The notes beneath the pieces were generated by a model. It made no database searches. It was not told the DNA's origin and worked only from the letters and a program-made list of their open reading frames with translations. This document shows positions 1-9,500 of a stretch of 64,000 nt of DNA, in pieces. Position numbers and translations under genes: made by a program. This DNA comes from Streptomyces californicus (lineage in GTDB: Bacteria > Actinomycetota > Actinomycetes > Streptomycetales > Streptomycetaceae), in contig NZ_JNZZ01000008.1 in the NCBI RefSeq assembly GCF_000717645.1, positions 186,001-250,000 on the forward strand, in the 5' to 3' direction. How positions within the stretch are numbered: position 1 is the stretch's first letter; each line of letters begins with the position of its first letter.

Positions 1-1
1 G

Positions 2-586
2 TCAGTCCAGCAGGGCCAGCGCCTGCTCGGCCGCGTCGCGGACCCGGGCGGGATCGCTGGACACCTTCCCGACGATCCGTACGCCCTGCAGCAGGACGAG
101 CAGCATGCGGGCCAGCGCCCGTGGGTCGCGGTCCCCCGGCAACTCGCCCTGCGCCTGGGCCCGTACGAGTGCGGAGAGCAACGGCGTCTCCAGCCGCTCC
201 CAGCTGATCTCGACCCGACGTGCTGCCGCTGGATCATGCGGGCCCAGCTCGGCCGCGGTGTTGGTGACGAGGCAGCCGTTCAGCCGGGATTCGGGAGAGG
301 CGGCCTCGTCGGCGAAGCGCCGCACCACCGCCCGTACGGCGGGCAGGGCGGGCCCCGGCTGCGCCAACTCGGCGACGAGGACCGGGTCGTGTCCCTCGGT
401 GTACCGGTCCATGGCCTTCAGGTACAGCTCGTGCTTGTTGCCGAAGGTGGCGTAGATGCTGGCGCGGCCGATCCCCAGGTGCTCGACGAGATCGGCCATC
501 GACGTCGCTTCGTAACCGCGCTGCCAGAACAGCTCCAGGGCTGCCTGCAGCGCGGCGTCCGGATCGAATTCCTTGGTCCTGGCCAC
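2..586 (-). CDS. TetR/AcrR family transcriptional regulator
   Basis: This is a 194-residue one-domain-plus-ligand-domain repressor of the TetR family. The N-terminal helix-turn-helix is clear at about residues 10-55 (ELFWQRGYEATSMADLVEHL, then GIGRASIYATFGNKHELY). The rest is the helical ligand-binding half, which gives no clue to the ligand. The ATG start sits directly before MARTKEFD. The next gene is divergent, and the space between them holds a partly symmetric sequence that could be its operator. The target gene cannot be named from the sequence; either itself or the divergent secreted protein gene is possible. Confidence 0.9.
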   Translation of the reverse strand: MARTKEFDPDAALQAALELFWQRGYEATSMADLVEHLGIGRASIYATFGNKHELYLKAMDRYTEGHDPVLVAELAQPGPALPAVRAVVRRFADEAASPESRLNGCLVTNTAAELGPHDPAAARRVEISWERLETPLLSALVRAQAQGELPGDRDPRALARMLLVLLQGVRIVGKVSSDPARVRDAAEQALALLD

Positions 587-597
587 GTCGGCGACCC

Positions 598-626
598 TAG
601 GTCATTCGAGAACGATCGGTCAACAA
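598..626. promoter_or_regulatory. Possible TetR operator in divergent intergenic region
   Basis: A short imperfectly symmetric stretch (tcattcgagaacga, followed by gatcggtc) lies 12 bases in front of the TetR gene. Position and partial symmetry fit autoregulation. The symmetry is weak and no second copy was found in the window, so this is a suggestion only. Confidence 0.25.
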
Positions 627-819
627 AGGTGAGGCCGGCCGCCGCACCGCGCCGCCGCGAGTACCGTCCAGGACCGCCGCCATCACCGCTACCGCCACCC
701 GCACGGCCGTCCCCGCGCGACAGCGGCCGGAAGCCGTACAACCAACCGAACCGATCATCAGTCTTGTTCGGCGACCCCTGGTGATCGACATCGGTCGTGG
801 AACAGAACTGAAGGACTTG

Positions 820-3231
820 ATGAACCCTGCCAGACGCATGACCGCCTCCGCCCTGGTCCTGGCCACGGCAGGCGGACTGCTCTACGCCACCGCCGCGCCC
901 GTCTCCGCGGCGGCGAACTGCGCCTCCCCCGTGTTCAAGCGGCAGTTCTTCGCGAACACGACGTTCTCGGGTAAGCCGAAGAAGACGGACTGCGATGCCG
1001 CGATCGACCAGAACTGGGGCACGCGCGCACCCGCCTCCGGACTGCCGTCCAACCACTTCGGCGTGCGCTGGTCGGTGACCCGCGACTTCGGCTCCGGAGG
1101 CCCCTTCACGTTCTCGGCCTCCGCACAGGACGGCGTACGCGTCTACCTCGACGGCGTCCGCAGGATCGACGTCTGGAAGAACGGCTCCTCCACCGTCAAG
1201 AAGACCGTCAACGTGACGATCCCCAAGGGCAAGCACACGCTCCGCGTCGACTACGTCAACTGGACGGGCTCCGCGAACGTCAGGTTCGCCTACACACCGC
1301 GCACCTCCGCCGCCCACGACAGGGTCAAGCCCCTCGCCCCCACCGGCGCGGCCGTCTCGTACAACGCCACCACCGGCGCGGCCAGGCTCACCTGGAGTAG
1401 GAACGCGGAGGCGGACCTGGCGAACTACCGGGTCTACCGCCGGCTGAAGGGCGCCCCGTACGGAAGCAAGCCGCTCGCGACGGTGACCGCCACCTCGTAC
1501 ACCGACAGCGCGCTGCCCAGGACCGGCGCGGGCTACTACTACGAGGTGCGGGCCGTCGACAAGGCGGGCAACGTCTCCGGCGGCAGCGCCGACCAGCTCG
1601 TCACCACCGTCGACAAGACCCCGCCCGCCGCTCCTTTCCTGGAGTTGGACTCCTGCCCGGACGGCATGCCGTACGCGGCGCCGGAGCTGGTCACCACCGC
1701 GCAGAACGCCGCCGACATCGTCCGGTACGGGATGCAGCGGCTGGACGCCGCCACGAACCGCTGGATCACCGTCCACTCCGGTACGGGGGGCGCGATCTGC
1801 GACACCGGCTACCGGTCCGACGGCAGCAAGGTCACCTACCGGGGCCGCGCCCGGGACGCCGCCGGGAACTGGTCGGCGTACTCCGCCGCCACCACGTTCA
1901 CCACCTTCGACCTGACCCCGCCCGCCCCCGTCACCGGGCTCCGCGCCGAGTACCGGTCGGGCGTACCGCATCTGATGTGGTCGCCCGTCGCCGACGCCGC
2001 GTCGTACCAGGTCCTCCAGTACGACCCGGCGACCGGCGGCTACCTCGACGCCCGCCCGGCGGGGAGTCCCGGGGACCGGACCGATGTGGCGCCGCGCCAG
2101 ACGGCGGCCGTCGCCGACAGCTACCGGTACGCGGTGCGCTCCGTGGACGCCCGGGGCAACGCCGCCGCCCCGGTGGAGATCACGCTGAACATGGCCGACC
2201 GGCCGGAGTCGATCGCCGCGTTCAAGACCACCGCCCGGAGCGACGGCGAGGGCGTGATGGTCGCCTGGAGCAGCGTCGACCCGTGGACCGTCGACGAGCG
2301 GACCCTTCCCACGTACAAGATCCTCCGGACCGACACCGCGACCGGCGAGACCGCCGTCGTGGACCGGTGCAAGCCGTTCACCTCGGTGGACCAGCCGTTG
2401 ACCGACCCGGACACGTACTGGACCTGGGCCGACGACGACGCCCCGCTGGCCGCCCGCAAGCAGGTCAACGGCCGATGCTGGGACGTCCGGGGAGAGTCGG
2501 AGACGACGTACGAGTACCGCGTCGTGACGACCGACCGGTACGGGAAGGCGTCACAGCCCGGCCCGCCCGCCACGGCGACCACCCCGGACACCGAGCGCCC
2601 CGGCCCGGTCGGGAACCTGACGGCGGAACGCGTACCGCTCGGCGTCCGGCTGACCTGGACTCCGCCGGCGGACACCGACGTCCGCTCCTACCACGTGTGG
2701 CAGGGCGTCACCGATCCGGACAGCGGTGAGACGGTCTGGAAGGAGAACTGCTGGTCCGGCGACTCCATGGCCGAGACGGAGAGGCTCTGCCCGACCGTCG
2801 CCGACGGTGCCGTCCACACCTACAAGGTGGCGGCCACGGACGACCGCCTCCCGCACGACGCCATCCCGCTCGACGCCCTCCACACCACCGAGGTCTCCGT
2901 CACCCTGCCCGACACCCGGCCGCCGGGCTGGACGCAGACCGACGTCCGACAGGGGCAGTACCCGACTCTGCACGTCGGCTGCTCCGCGTCCTCCGGGCTC
3001 GGCGACTGCTCCCGGTTCGCGAGCTACCGCGTGGAGCGCTGGGACCCCCTCACCGCCTCCTACGCCACCCTGACGGAAGGCACGGCGGGCGACGCCACGT
3101 CCTACATGGACATGACGGTGCACGAGGACCTGTTCGCCCTGTACTACTACCGCGTCGTACACCTCGACGCCTCGGGCGCCGAAGCCGCGACACGGTCGAC
3201 GGCGCACGGCATCTGGAACTCCTGGCTCTGA
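820..3231 (+). CDS. Secreted PA14 / fibronectin type III multidomain protein
   Basis: The product is about 803 residues and exported. A Sec signal peptide covers roughly residues 1-32 (MNPARRMTASALV..., cleavage near PVSA-AAN). A PA14-like domain follows (about 35-145, with GVRVYLDGVRRIDVW and HTLRVDYVNWTG), then a series of fibronectin type III domains marked by repeated LTWS/YRVYRR/YYYEVRAVDKAGN patterns. No catalytic domain is visible, so a carbohydrate-binding or adhesive surface role is inferred from the family only. The ATG at 820 is preferred over the upstream GTG at 781 because AAGGA lies a few bases before it and the signal peptide then starts cleanly. Confidence 0.85.
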   Translation: MNPARRMTASALVLATAGGLLYATAAPVSAAANCASPVFKRQFFANTTFSGKPKKTDCDAAIDQNWGTRAPASGLPSNHFGVRWSVTRDFGSGGPFTFSASAQDGVRVYLDGVRRIDVWKNGSSTVKKTVNVTIPKGKHTLRVDYVNWTGSANVRFAYTPRTSAAHDRVKPLAPTGAAVSYNATTGAARLTWSRNAEADLANYRVYRRLKGAPYGSKPLATVTATSYTDSALPRTGAGYYYEVRAVDKAGNVSGGSADQLVTTVDKTPPAAPFLELDSCPDGMPYAAPELVTTAQNAADIVRYGMQRLDAATNRWITVHSGTGGAICDTGYRSDGSKVTYRGRARDAAGNWSAYSAATTFTTFDLTPPAPVTGLRAEYRSGVPHLMWSPVADAASYQVLQYDPATGGYLDARPAGSPGDRTDVAPRQTAAVADSYRYAVRSVDARGNAAAPVEITLNMADRPESIAAFKTTARSDGEGVMVAWSSVDPWTVDERTLPTYKILRTDTATGETAVVDRCKPFTSVDQPLTDPDTYWTWADDDAPLAARKQVNGRCWDVRGESETTYEYRVVTTDRYGKASQPGPPATATTPDTERPGPVGNLTAERVPLGVRLTWTPPADTDVRSYHVWQGVTDPDSGETVWKENCWSGDSMAETERLCPTVADGAVHTYKVAATDDRLPHDAIPLDALHTTEVSVTLPDTRPPGWTQTDVRQGQYPTLHVGCSASSGLGDCSRFASYRVERWDPLTASYATLTEGTAGDATSYMDMTVHEDLFALYYYRVVHLDASGAEAATRSTAHGIWNSWL

Positions 3232-3250
3232 CCGGCGGCGGTACGCGAGG

Positions 3251-3280
3251 GAGGGGGCCGGAGACCGCTTCGGCCCCCTC
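3251..3280 (+). terminator. Hairpin terminator after the PA14/Fn3 gene
   Basis: A 10-bp perfect inverted repeat (gagggggccg / cggccccctc) with a 10-base loop begins 20 bases after the stop codon. There is no T-tract, as is common for Streptomyces terminators. Confidence 0.6.
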
Positions 3281-3520
3281 ACCCCGCCCCGGCCACGACG
3301 AACGGCCGGACCGACGCCGAGAGGAGCAGGGCGATGACGAACCCCTCACGCCTGAACGGGGGTTCACGCACGAGCACGTCACGCTTGTCACTTTCCTGTC
3401 ATACGCTGCCCGGCAGCGGCCGCGCCCCGCTCGTCACCGAACTCCACGGTCACGACCGGACGCCGCGCGGCGCCATCGATCACCGGTGATCCACCGGTTG
3501 TCCCGTGGGGGTAAAACACG

Positions 3521-5479
3521 GTGCGGACGCACAGCATCTCGACCGCGACAGCGCTCGCGGTCCTCTTCAGCTCGACGGTACTGAGCGTCGTCGCGGCCGG
3601 CCCCGCGTCGGCGGCCACCGCGACCGTCGGCTCGCCCGCCGGCATCGTCGTCGACGGCGTCGGACAGCGGGTGTTCGTCGGCGACGACGCGAAGGACCGG
3701 ATCATCGCCGCCGACTACAACGGCAAGGTCCTCGACTCGGTGAGCGGTATCGAGGGGATCTTCGACCTGGCGCTCTCCGACGACCGCGCCACCCTGTACG
3801 CGACGGCGCGGCGCAGCCACGAGATCGTGGCCATCGACACGGCCACCCTCGACATCAAGGCCCGCTACCCGGTGGCCACCGGCATCGGCCCGCTGTACGT
3901 CGAATTCGCGGGCGGCAAGGCGTGGTTCACCTACGAGGACCCGGCGGACGGCCACGGCGACCTGGGCTCGATCGACCCGGCGGCGGACCCTGCGGCGGAC
4001 CCGGCGGGCGGGACGGCCCCGACGACGCTCGGACAGCTCCCCCGGGATTCCGGAGTCGGGGGCGGGGCGTTCCTCGACACCGACCCGTCCGCCCCGGGAC
4101 TGCTGGCGATCGGCGCGACCGACTTCCACGACACGGCCAAGAACCTGATGGCCGTCCTCGACGTCTCCGGTGCCACGCCCCAGGTGGCGGCCTGGCACGA
4201 CGGCGGCTACCCGCTGCGGTACGTCAGCGACATCGACCTCGTGCCCGGTACCCCGCAGGTGCTGGTCGACGGCACGGACCGGCACGGATACGCGGACGGG
4301 ACGTTCACCGCCGCCGGCGCCTACCTGGCCGGGGAGCGCGCGGACATCGCTCCGAACGGTCTGATCGCCCAGATCAGCGGCGCGAACGTGGCGGTCTTCG
4401 GGCCCGGCCAGAGCCGGCCGATCCGCACGTACGCCGGTTACACCTCCGCCCTCGCCTGGGCCCCGGACGCCTCCCGGATCTTCGCGCTGGTGAGCTCGCC
4501 CGGCGGCTACGTCCTCAAGGCGCTCACCGACCCGACGCTGAACGTCCCGAGCCTGACGGTGAACGCGCCGTCGACCGCCACGCGCGGCAAGCCGATCACC
4601 GTGACCGGGAGGCTGTCGGCGACGGTGCCGCTGCCGAGCGGCGCGCGACTGCAGGTCACCCGTACCGACCTGGAGAGCTCCCAGGGCAAGGCGCTGCCCG
4701 CTGTCACGGTGAGGGCGGACGGCTCGTACACCTTCACGGACACGCCGCAGGCCGGCGGCACGGTCACGTACAAGGCGGCCTACGCGGGCGACGCCGCGCA
4801 CATGCCGGTCAGCGCGTCCGACAGGGTCACGGTCCCCCACGCGACGCCGACGCTGACCCTGAACAAGAACGGCGGCGTCCACGACTACGGAACCGACGTC
4901 TCCTTCACCGCGCACCTCGGCCCGACGTACAAGAACCGCACGGTCGAGATCTGGGCGAACCCCTTCGGCGGCGACAAGCCCAACAGACTGCTGAAGACCG
5001 GGAAGGTCAACTCCAGCGGCAACATCTCCGCGACGGTGGACATGACGCGGGACACCGACGTCACCGCGGTCTTCAAGGGCGACACCCGCACGGCTCCCCG
5101 GACGGCGAAGTCCACGGCGTACGCGCGGGTCAAGGTCTCCACCGCCGTCTCCAAGCACTACAAGAAGGCCAAGCTCGGCTCGACGTCGTACCACTGGTTC
5201 CACCGGAACACCGATCCGCTGCTCACGACGACCATGTCCTACGTCAAGGGGCGCAAGCAGCGCCTCGACCTCCAGGTCCACGCGGGCGGAAAGTGGCACT
5301 CCGCCGGCTCGGAGTACTTCCCGCTCGGCACGAACGGAAAGTCGGCCGTACGCCTGGAGGCGCCGGGCACGTCCGGGATCAAGGCGCGCATGCGATCGGT
5401 GTACGTCAACGGATCGTCCGGCGACAGCGTGAACTCCACGACGTACGGCCCCTGGAAGTACCTGTACTTCACCCGCTGA
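3521..5479 (+). CDS. Secreted beta-propeller (YncE-like) protein with Ig-like repeats
   Basis: This 652-residue protein has a signal peptide (about residues 1-31, cleavage near PASA-A). Residues about 35-335 look like a YVTN/NHL-type beta-propeller (GIVVDGVGQRVFVGDD, then LALSDDRATLYATARRSHEI). After it come two or more bacterial Ig-like modules (about 345-530, with LTVNAPSTATRGKPITVTG). The C-terminal about 110 residues are a further beta-rich region ending YGPWKYLYFTR. A GTG start at 3521 directly precedes the signal peptide. The function is not known; extracellular binding is an inference. It follows the PA14/Fn3 gene in the same direction but 290 bases away, so they are probably separate units. 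Confidence 0.8.
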   Translation: MRTHSISTATALAVLFSSTVLSVVAAGPASAATATVGSPAGIVVDGVGQRVFVGDDAKDRIIAADYNGKVLDSVSGIEGIFDLALSDDRATLYATARRSHEIVAIDTATLDIKARYPVATGIGPLYVEFAGGKAWFTYEDPADGHGDLGSIDPAADPAADPAGGTAPTTLGQLPRDSGVGGGAFLDTDPSAPGLLAIGATDFHDTAKNLMAVLDVSGATPQVAAWHDGGYPLRYVSDIDLVPGTPQVLVDGTDRHGYADGTFTAAGAYLAGERADIAPNGLIAQISGANVAVFGPGQSRPIRTYAGYTSALAWAPDASRIFALVSSPGGYVLKALTDPTLNVPSLTVNAPSTATRGKPITVTGRLSATVPLPSGARLQVTRTDLESSQGKALPAVTVRADGSYTFTDTPQAGGTVTYKAAYAGDAAHMPVSASDRVTVPHATPTLTLNKNGGVHDYGTDVSFTAHLGPTYKNRTVEIWANPFGGDKPNRLLKTGKVNSSGNISATVDMTRDTDVTAVFKGDTRTAPRTAKSTAYARVKVSTAVSKHYKKAKLGSTSYHWFHRNTDPLLTTTMSYVKGRKQRLDLQVHAGGKWHSAGSEYFPLGTNGKSAVRLEAPGTSGIKARMRSVYVNGSSGDSVNSTTYGPWKYLYFTR

Positions 5480-5505
5480 CCCACCCCGCCCGGCCCACCG
5501 CGCCG

Positions 5506-5541
5506 CCGAAGGGCCCCACCGCTCCCGGTGGGGCCCTTCGG
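5506..5541 (+). terminator. Strong hairpin terminator
   Basis: A 15-bp perfect stem (ccgaagggccccacc and its complement) with a 6-base loop lies 27 bases after the beta-propeller gene. Confidence 0.8.
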
Positions 5542-5591
5542 GGTTCGCGAGGGAGAACGCCCGAGGCCGACATGGTCTCCGGCGCCGAACA

Positions 5592-5632
5592 TGACCGCCG
5601 TGCTGTGCGCTCCGCTGGACACGGATGGGGCA
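5592..5632. repeat. Block repeat copy 1
   Basis: This copy resembles 11892-11931 and 14695-14734 and ends in cacggatggggca. It directly adjoins the truncated toxin remnant of antitoxin copy 1. Confidence 0.6.
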
Positions 5633-5655
5633 CGAGGGGCCGACAGCGCGACGCG

Positions 5656-5727
5656 TCCTGGGTCCTGCGCGATCCAGGCGAAGAGCCCTTCGGAGCCCAG
5701 GACGCCGGTTTCGACGCGCTCGCTCAC
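5656..5727 (-). pseudogene. 5' remnant of a toxin gene, copy 1
   Basis: A GTG overlaps the antitoxin stop codon (GTGA) and opens about 24 codons reading MSERVETGVL then GSEGLFAWIAQDPG. This arrangement is the usual antitoxin-toxin coupling. The short peptide resembles the beginning of PIN-domain toxins, which start with a hydrophobic strand and D-S-E-G-L; here the expected first acidic residue is Gly. Sequence resembling a toxin stops before the repeat block at 5592-5632. The PIN assignment is from memory of the family and is tentative. Confidence 0.4.
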
Positions 5728-5972
5728 GCGGCGTCCGTGCCTGTGGAGGTGCCGGCGGAGCCCACGATCTTCCCGCGCGCCTCGGCGAGTTCCTCGTCGC
5801 CGAAGGGTCCGTGCTCCTCCTCGTGACGGCGAAGGTCATCGCCGAGAAGCTGGCGCCGAATCTGCCGGGCTACGGCTTCCGCCACGTAGCCGGAGACGTT
5901 GTCCGTGAGCTTGCGCAGCTCCGCCACCTGATCGCTGGGGAGCGTGACGGTGATGCGGGTCGTTAGGGACAT
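5724..5972 (-). CDS. Ribbon-helix-helix antitoxin-like protein, copy 1
   Basis: The protein is 82 residues from the ATG that gives MSLTTRITVTLP. The beta-strand (TRITVTLPSDQ) plus two helices (VAELRKLTDN, SGYVAEAVARQIRRQLL) match a CopG/RHH DNA-binding antitoxin, with a charged C-terminal tail that would bind the toxin. The longer frame from 6044 adds unlike residues and is not chosen. A near-identical paralogue lies at 14808-15044. The downstream toxin gene is reduced to a remnant, so this is an orphan antitoxin; it may still act on a partner elsewhere or repress its own promoter. Confidence 0.75.
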   Translation of the reverse strand: MSLTTRITVTLPSDQVAELRKLTDNVSGYVAEAVARQIRRQLLGDDLRRHEEEHGPFGDEELAEARGKIVGSAGTSTGTDAA

Positions 5973-6199
5973 GAGTCCAAGCATGCTGGAGTATGCAACT
6001 GCTGGCTCGGTCTCTGGTCCCTGTCCTGACGTATGCCGACGCATGCTCCGGCATGGACGACTTTAGGCCACGGCAGCCTCACGAGGCACCTGGCTGCACG
6101 CGCCTCTGATGTGCTCGGCCTCTTCACGTAGCGGGGGGTTGTCCAGGTCTGACAGGTCGTCCGGGCCGAACGGGTGCCCGCCCCCTGTGGAGACCGGTG

Positions 6200-6583
6200 C
6201 TACAGATCGTCGGCCGTCCCCTCGATCGCAGGTCCCCAGTCTTCGGGCAGGTTTGCGGAAAGGAGCGCGACCGCCTCCGACGCCGTGTCCGCCACGCCCA
6301 CCTCACGGAGGCCGGACTCACCCGTCTCCCACAGGCGAATGACGGAGAAGCGCCCGTCACGTCGTCTGAAGAGGGAGGGTACGTCTCGCGACCATGGGTA
6401 CCGTGTGCAGCGACTGAACTGAAGAGATCCGTGACTGATGAGCGGAAAAAGTGAACGCAGTTTAGGGTCCGCATGGGCCGCCCGTGAAAGGTTCGGATCG
6501 ATCACGCCGGATGATTCAGACAGGACGCTTTGCCACTCCTTTGTGACCGAACCGGGGATGTCGGCATCAATCTCAGCTGCCAT
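6200..6583 (-). CDS. DUF6193-like protein, probable immunity protein of the RHS toxin
   Basis: This 127-residue protein has the pattern I associate with DUF6193 (FPLISHGSLQFSRCTRYPW, then RFSVIRLWETGE, then ASEAVALLSANLPEDWGPAI). Its ATG lies inside the last codons of the RHS toxin gene, overlapping by 11 bases on the same strand, so the two are translationally coupled. In polymorphic toxin loci, the small gene directly after the toxin is normally its immunity gene, and that role is inferred here from position. Local GC content is lower than in neighbouring genes. I cannot show that DUF6193 proteins neutralise toxins. Confidence 0.65.
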   Translation of the reverse strand: MAAEIDADIPGSVTKEWQSVLSESSGVIDPNLSRAAHADPKLRSLFPLISHGSLQFSRCTRYPWSRDVPSLFRRRDGRFSVIRLWETGESGLREVGVADTASEAVALLSANLPEDWGPAIEGTADDL

Positions 6584-9500
6584 TCGCCTGTTCTCTCTTG
6601 AGTCTGAGGTACTCGGGATTCAGTTCCATGATATCTGGTTTATCGTTGATGTCGATTTTCTTGTTGCCTGAATACCAGGCAATCTCTTCCCACGGGCGTC
6701 CGTCCGGGTTGGCGTACCCATCGGCCACGTCTGTCTCGTAGGCCCGAACCGCGCGGGCAACCACGCTCATCTCCCATGCGGTTCCGTTACCTGCGTCGGG
6801 CCATCGATCCCTGTTCCCCAGGCCGAAATTGTCACCGCGCTCCACGGCTACCCTGAAAGCCTCGATGATAGTTTCCGGCGTATTCCAGTTCCCAGTTTCT
6901 CCGGCTCGATTCGGCATTCCGTCCAAGGTTATGGACAGTGTTGTCCCTCGATCGTTCACGGCGGCGGCGACGTTGGTCATCCACACAGGGCCGCCAGGCT
7001 CCTCATCGCCGTATGTGCTGTCATTGTATGTGTGCGCGCCGGGGTCATTATTATTGCGTAGGTGCTCGGCAAGGCTATTGGAATGTCCACCAGGACGGTT
7101 GACGCCCAGCACCACGCTGTGCGTGTGCTCCCCGCTCCGGTGCGGGCACCCCGCAAGCCCCAGCGGGTCGATCCACCGCGTGGGGTCGTCGACGTAGGTG
7201 ACCGCGTTCGGGGCGGGGATCAGACCGAGTGGGTCGGGGGAGAGGTAGCGGCCCGACTCGGGGTCGTAGTGGCGGTGGCGGTTGTAGTGAAGGCCTGATT
7301 CGGGGTCGAAGTACTGGCCGGGGAAGCGCAGGGGGGTGTAGGCGTCGGCGTCACGGTTCCATGACGTGGTTCCCCACAGGGCGGAACGGGTGCGCCACGC
7401 CACCTCGCCCTGTTCGTCGACCAGTTCACGAGGTGTGCCGATGAGGTCGGTGATGATCGCGAAGAAGCGGCCGTCGACTTCCGTCCGGTCCACGAGCCGG
7501 CGCTCCACCTGGGTCACCGGCCTCACGCCGTCGTGGTCCCAGGTGAGGGAGACGGAATCCTGGGAGCCCGTGATGGACGTGGTCTGTTCGCAGAGGGTGT
7601 CGCCGTCCCAGGTGAAGGTCACCTCCTCGACCACCGTCGCCCCGTCCTCGGCCAGGCGCTGCTTGGCCGAGCGCCGTCCCAGGGCGTCGTAGAGGTAGCG
7701 CCAGCGCGTACCGTCCGGTGTGGTGACCGAGACGAGGCGGTCCTCCGCGTCCCAGCCGTAGCGCCAGGTCTCGGGCTTGCGGGAGAGGCGGGCCCTCTGG
7801 CGCAGGATCACCCGGCCCTGAGTGTCGTGTTCGTACCGGACGCGGCCCGCACGGGTGAGGCGCGTTCCGGCGTACTCACGCGGCCCGGAGGCGTCGCCCG
7901 CACCGGGCCAGGAGGCACTGGTCTGGTTCCCGGCCTCGTCGTACGTGTACCGCTCCGACCAGTTCTCCGCCGTGATGCCGGTGACCCGGCCGTCACGGGA
8001 CATCTCCAGCCGCTTGCGTCCTCCGGTCAGCTCTTCGGCCGAAGCGAGGCGGCCGCCGGGGCGGTACGTGTACGTGCGGCGCTGGAGGACCCGGTCACCA
8101 GTCGTCCGGACGCGCTGGTCGATCAGGCGCCCCGCGCGGTCGTACGCGAGATCGAGGGTCAGCGAGTCACCGATCCGGCGGCCGGTCTCGCGACCCGTCT
8201 CGTCGAAATGGAAGCCCAGCCGGTGGCCGGATGCGGTCAGCTCGGCGGTGCGACCGGCCGGGTAGGACCAGGAGCTGACCGCACCGGACGGGGTGACACG
8301 ACGGGTGCGTCGCCCGGTCTCGTCGTAGGTGTTGACCAGTTCGCGGCCGTCGCACACCTCCCGGAGGACCCTGCCCGAGCTGTCGCGGACGAAGAACAGG
8401 CCGGTGTCCGGCCCCGTCGCGGAGGCGAGGCGACCGTGGATGTCGTAGGCGAAGCGCGTGACGTCCCCGTCGGCGTCCTTGGCGGTGACCCGGCCCGCGA
8501 GGTCGCGTTCGTAGCGGACCGTCCGACCCAGTCCGTTCGTCCGGGAGAGGAGTTGGCCGCAGGTGTCGTGGGAGTAGCGGAGGGTGCGGCCGTCGTAGTC
8601 GGTCTCCGCGCTGGTACGGCCTGCCGCGTCGTACGTGTAGGTCCAGGTCAGACCCTGAGGGTTGGTGACCCGGGTCAGGCGCAGCTCGGTGTCGTGGGTG
8701 AACTCCTGGCGTGCGCCGCCCGGTGTGGTGCGGGCGGAGACCAGATCGAAGTGGGTGTACTCGAAGCGGGTCTCGCCGCCCGCCGCGTCGGTGTGCGCAA
8801 GGCAGTTGCCCTCGCTGTCGTACGTCCACGACTGCTGCGAGCCGTCGGGATCCGTCCGGCGGGCGAGCTTGCCCTCGACAGTCCACTCCAGCTCGGTGGT
8901 GCGGCCTTGCGGGTCGGTGATGCGCACCGGGCGTCCGAACGCGTCCCGGACGTAGCGGGTGACCGTACCGAACGGCCCGCGCATCGCCAGCGGCAGACCG
9001 GCCGCGTCACAGCGCAGCCGGTCCAGCGCGCCCAGGGAGTCGTCGACTCCGAGGAGCTGACCCTGCGGGCCGTGGGTGAGCCGGGTGGTGGACCCGTCCG
9101 GGCGGGTGAAGAGCGTCGGGTTGCCCCGGTCGTCGTACTCCTGCCGAGAAGTCCCGCCGTCGGAGCCGGTGACGAAGGCCAACTGGTTCAGCTCGTTGTA
9201 CTCGACCCGGGCGACGGTGCCGTCGGGGTGCTCGACCCGGACCGGGTTTCCGCGATCGTCATAGGTGTACGTGGTGGTACGCCCGAGAGGGTCTGTCCGG
9301 GACAGCAGCCGGTCGTACCGGTCGAAGCTGCGGTGGGTGACGCCGCCCAGCGCATCGATCTCCGCGACGGCCTGGAGCCGGTCGTTGAACTGGTGGACCT
9401 TGGTCGCACCGAGGGAGTTCGTGTACCGGGTGACGCGGTCGCCTGTGCCCGGATGGACGTCGTAGGCGAACGTGGACGACAGATGGCCGTCCGGGCCGAC

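Noticed and set aside
418..1971. Long open frame on the minus strand over the TetR and PA14/Fn3 genes
   Set aside because: It is antisense to two well-supported genes and has Gly/Arg/Val-rich shadow composition; such frames are expected at this GC content.
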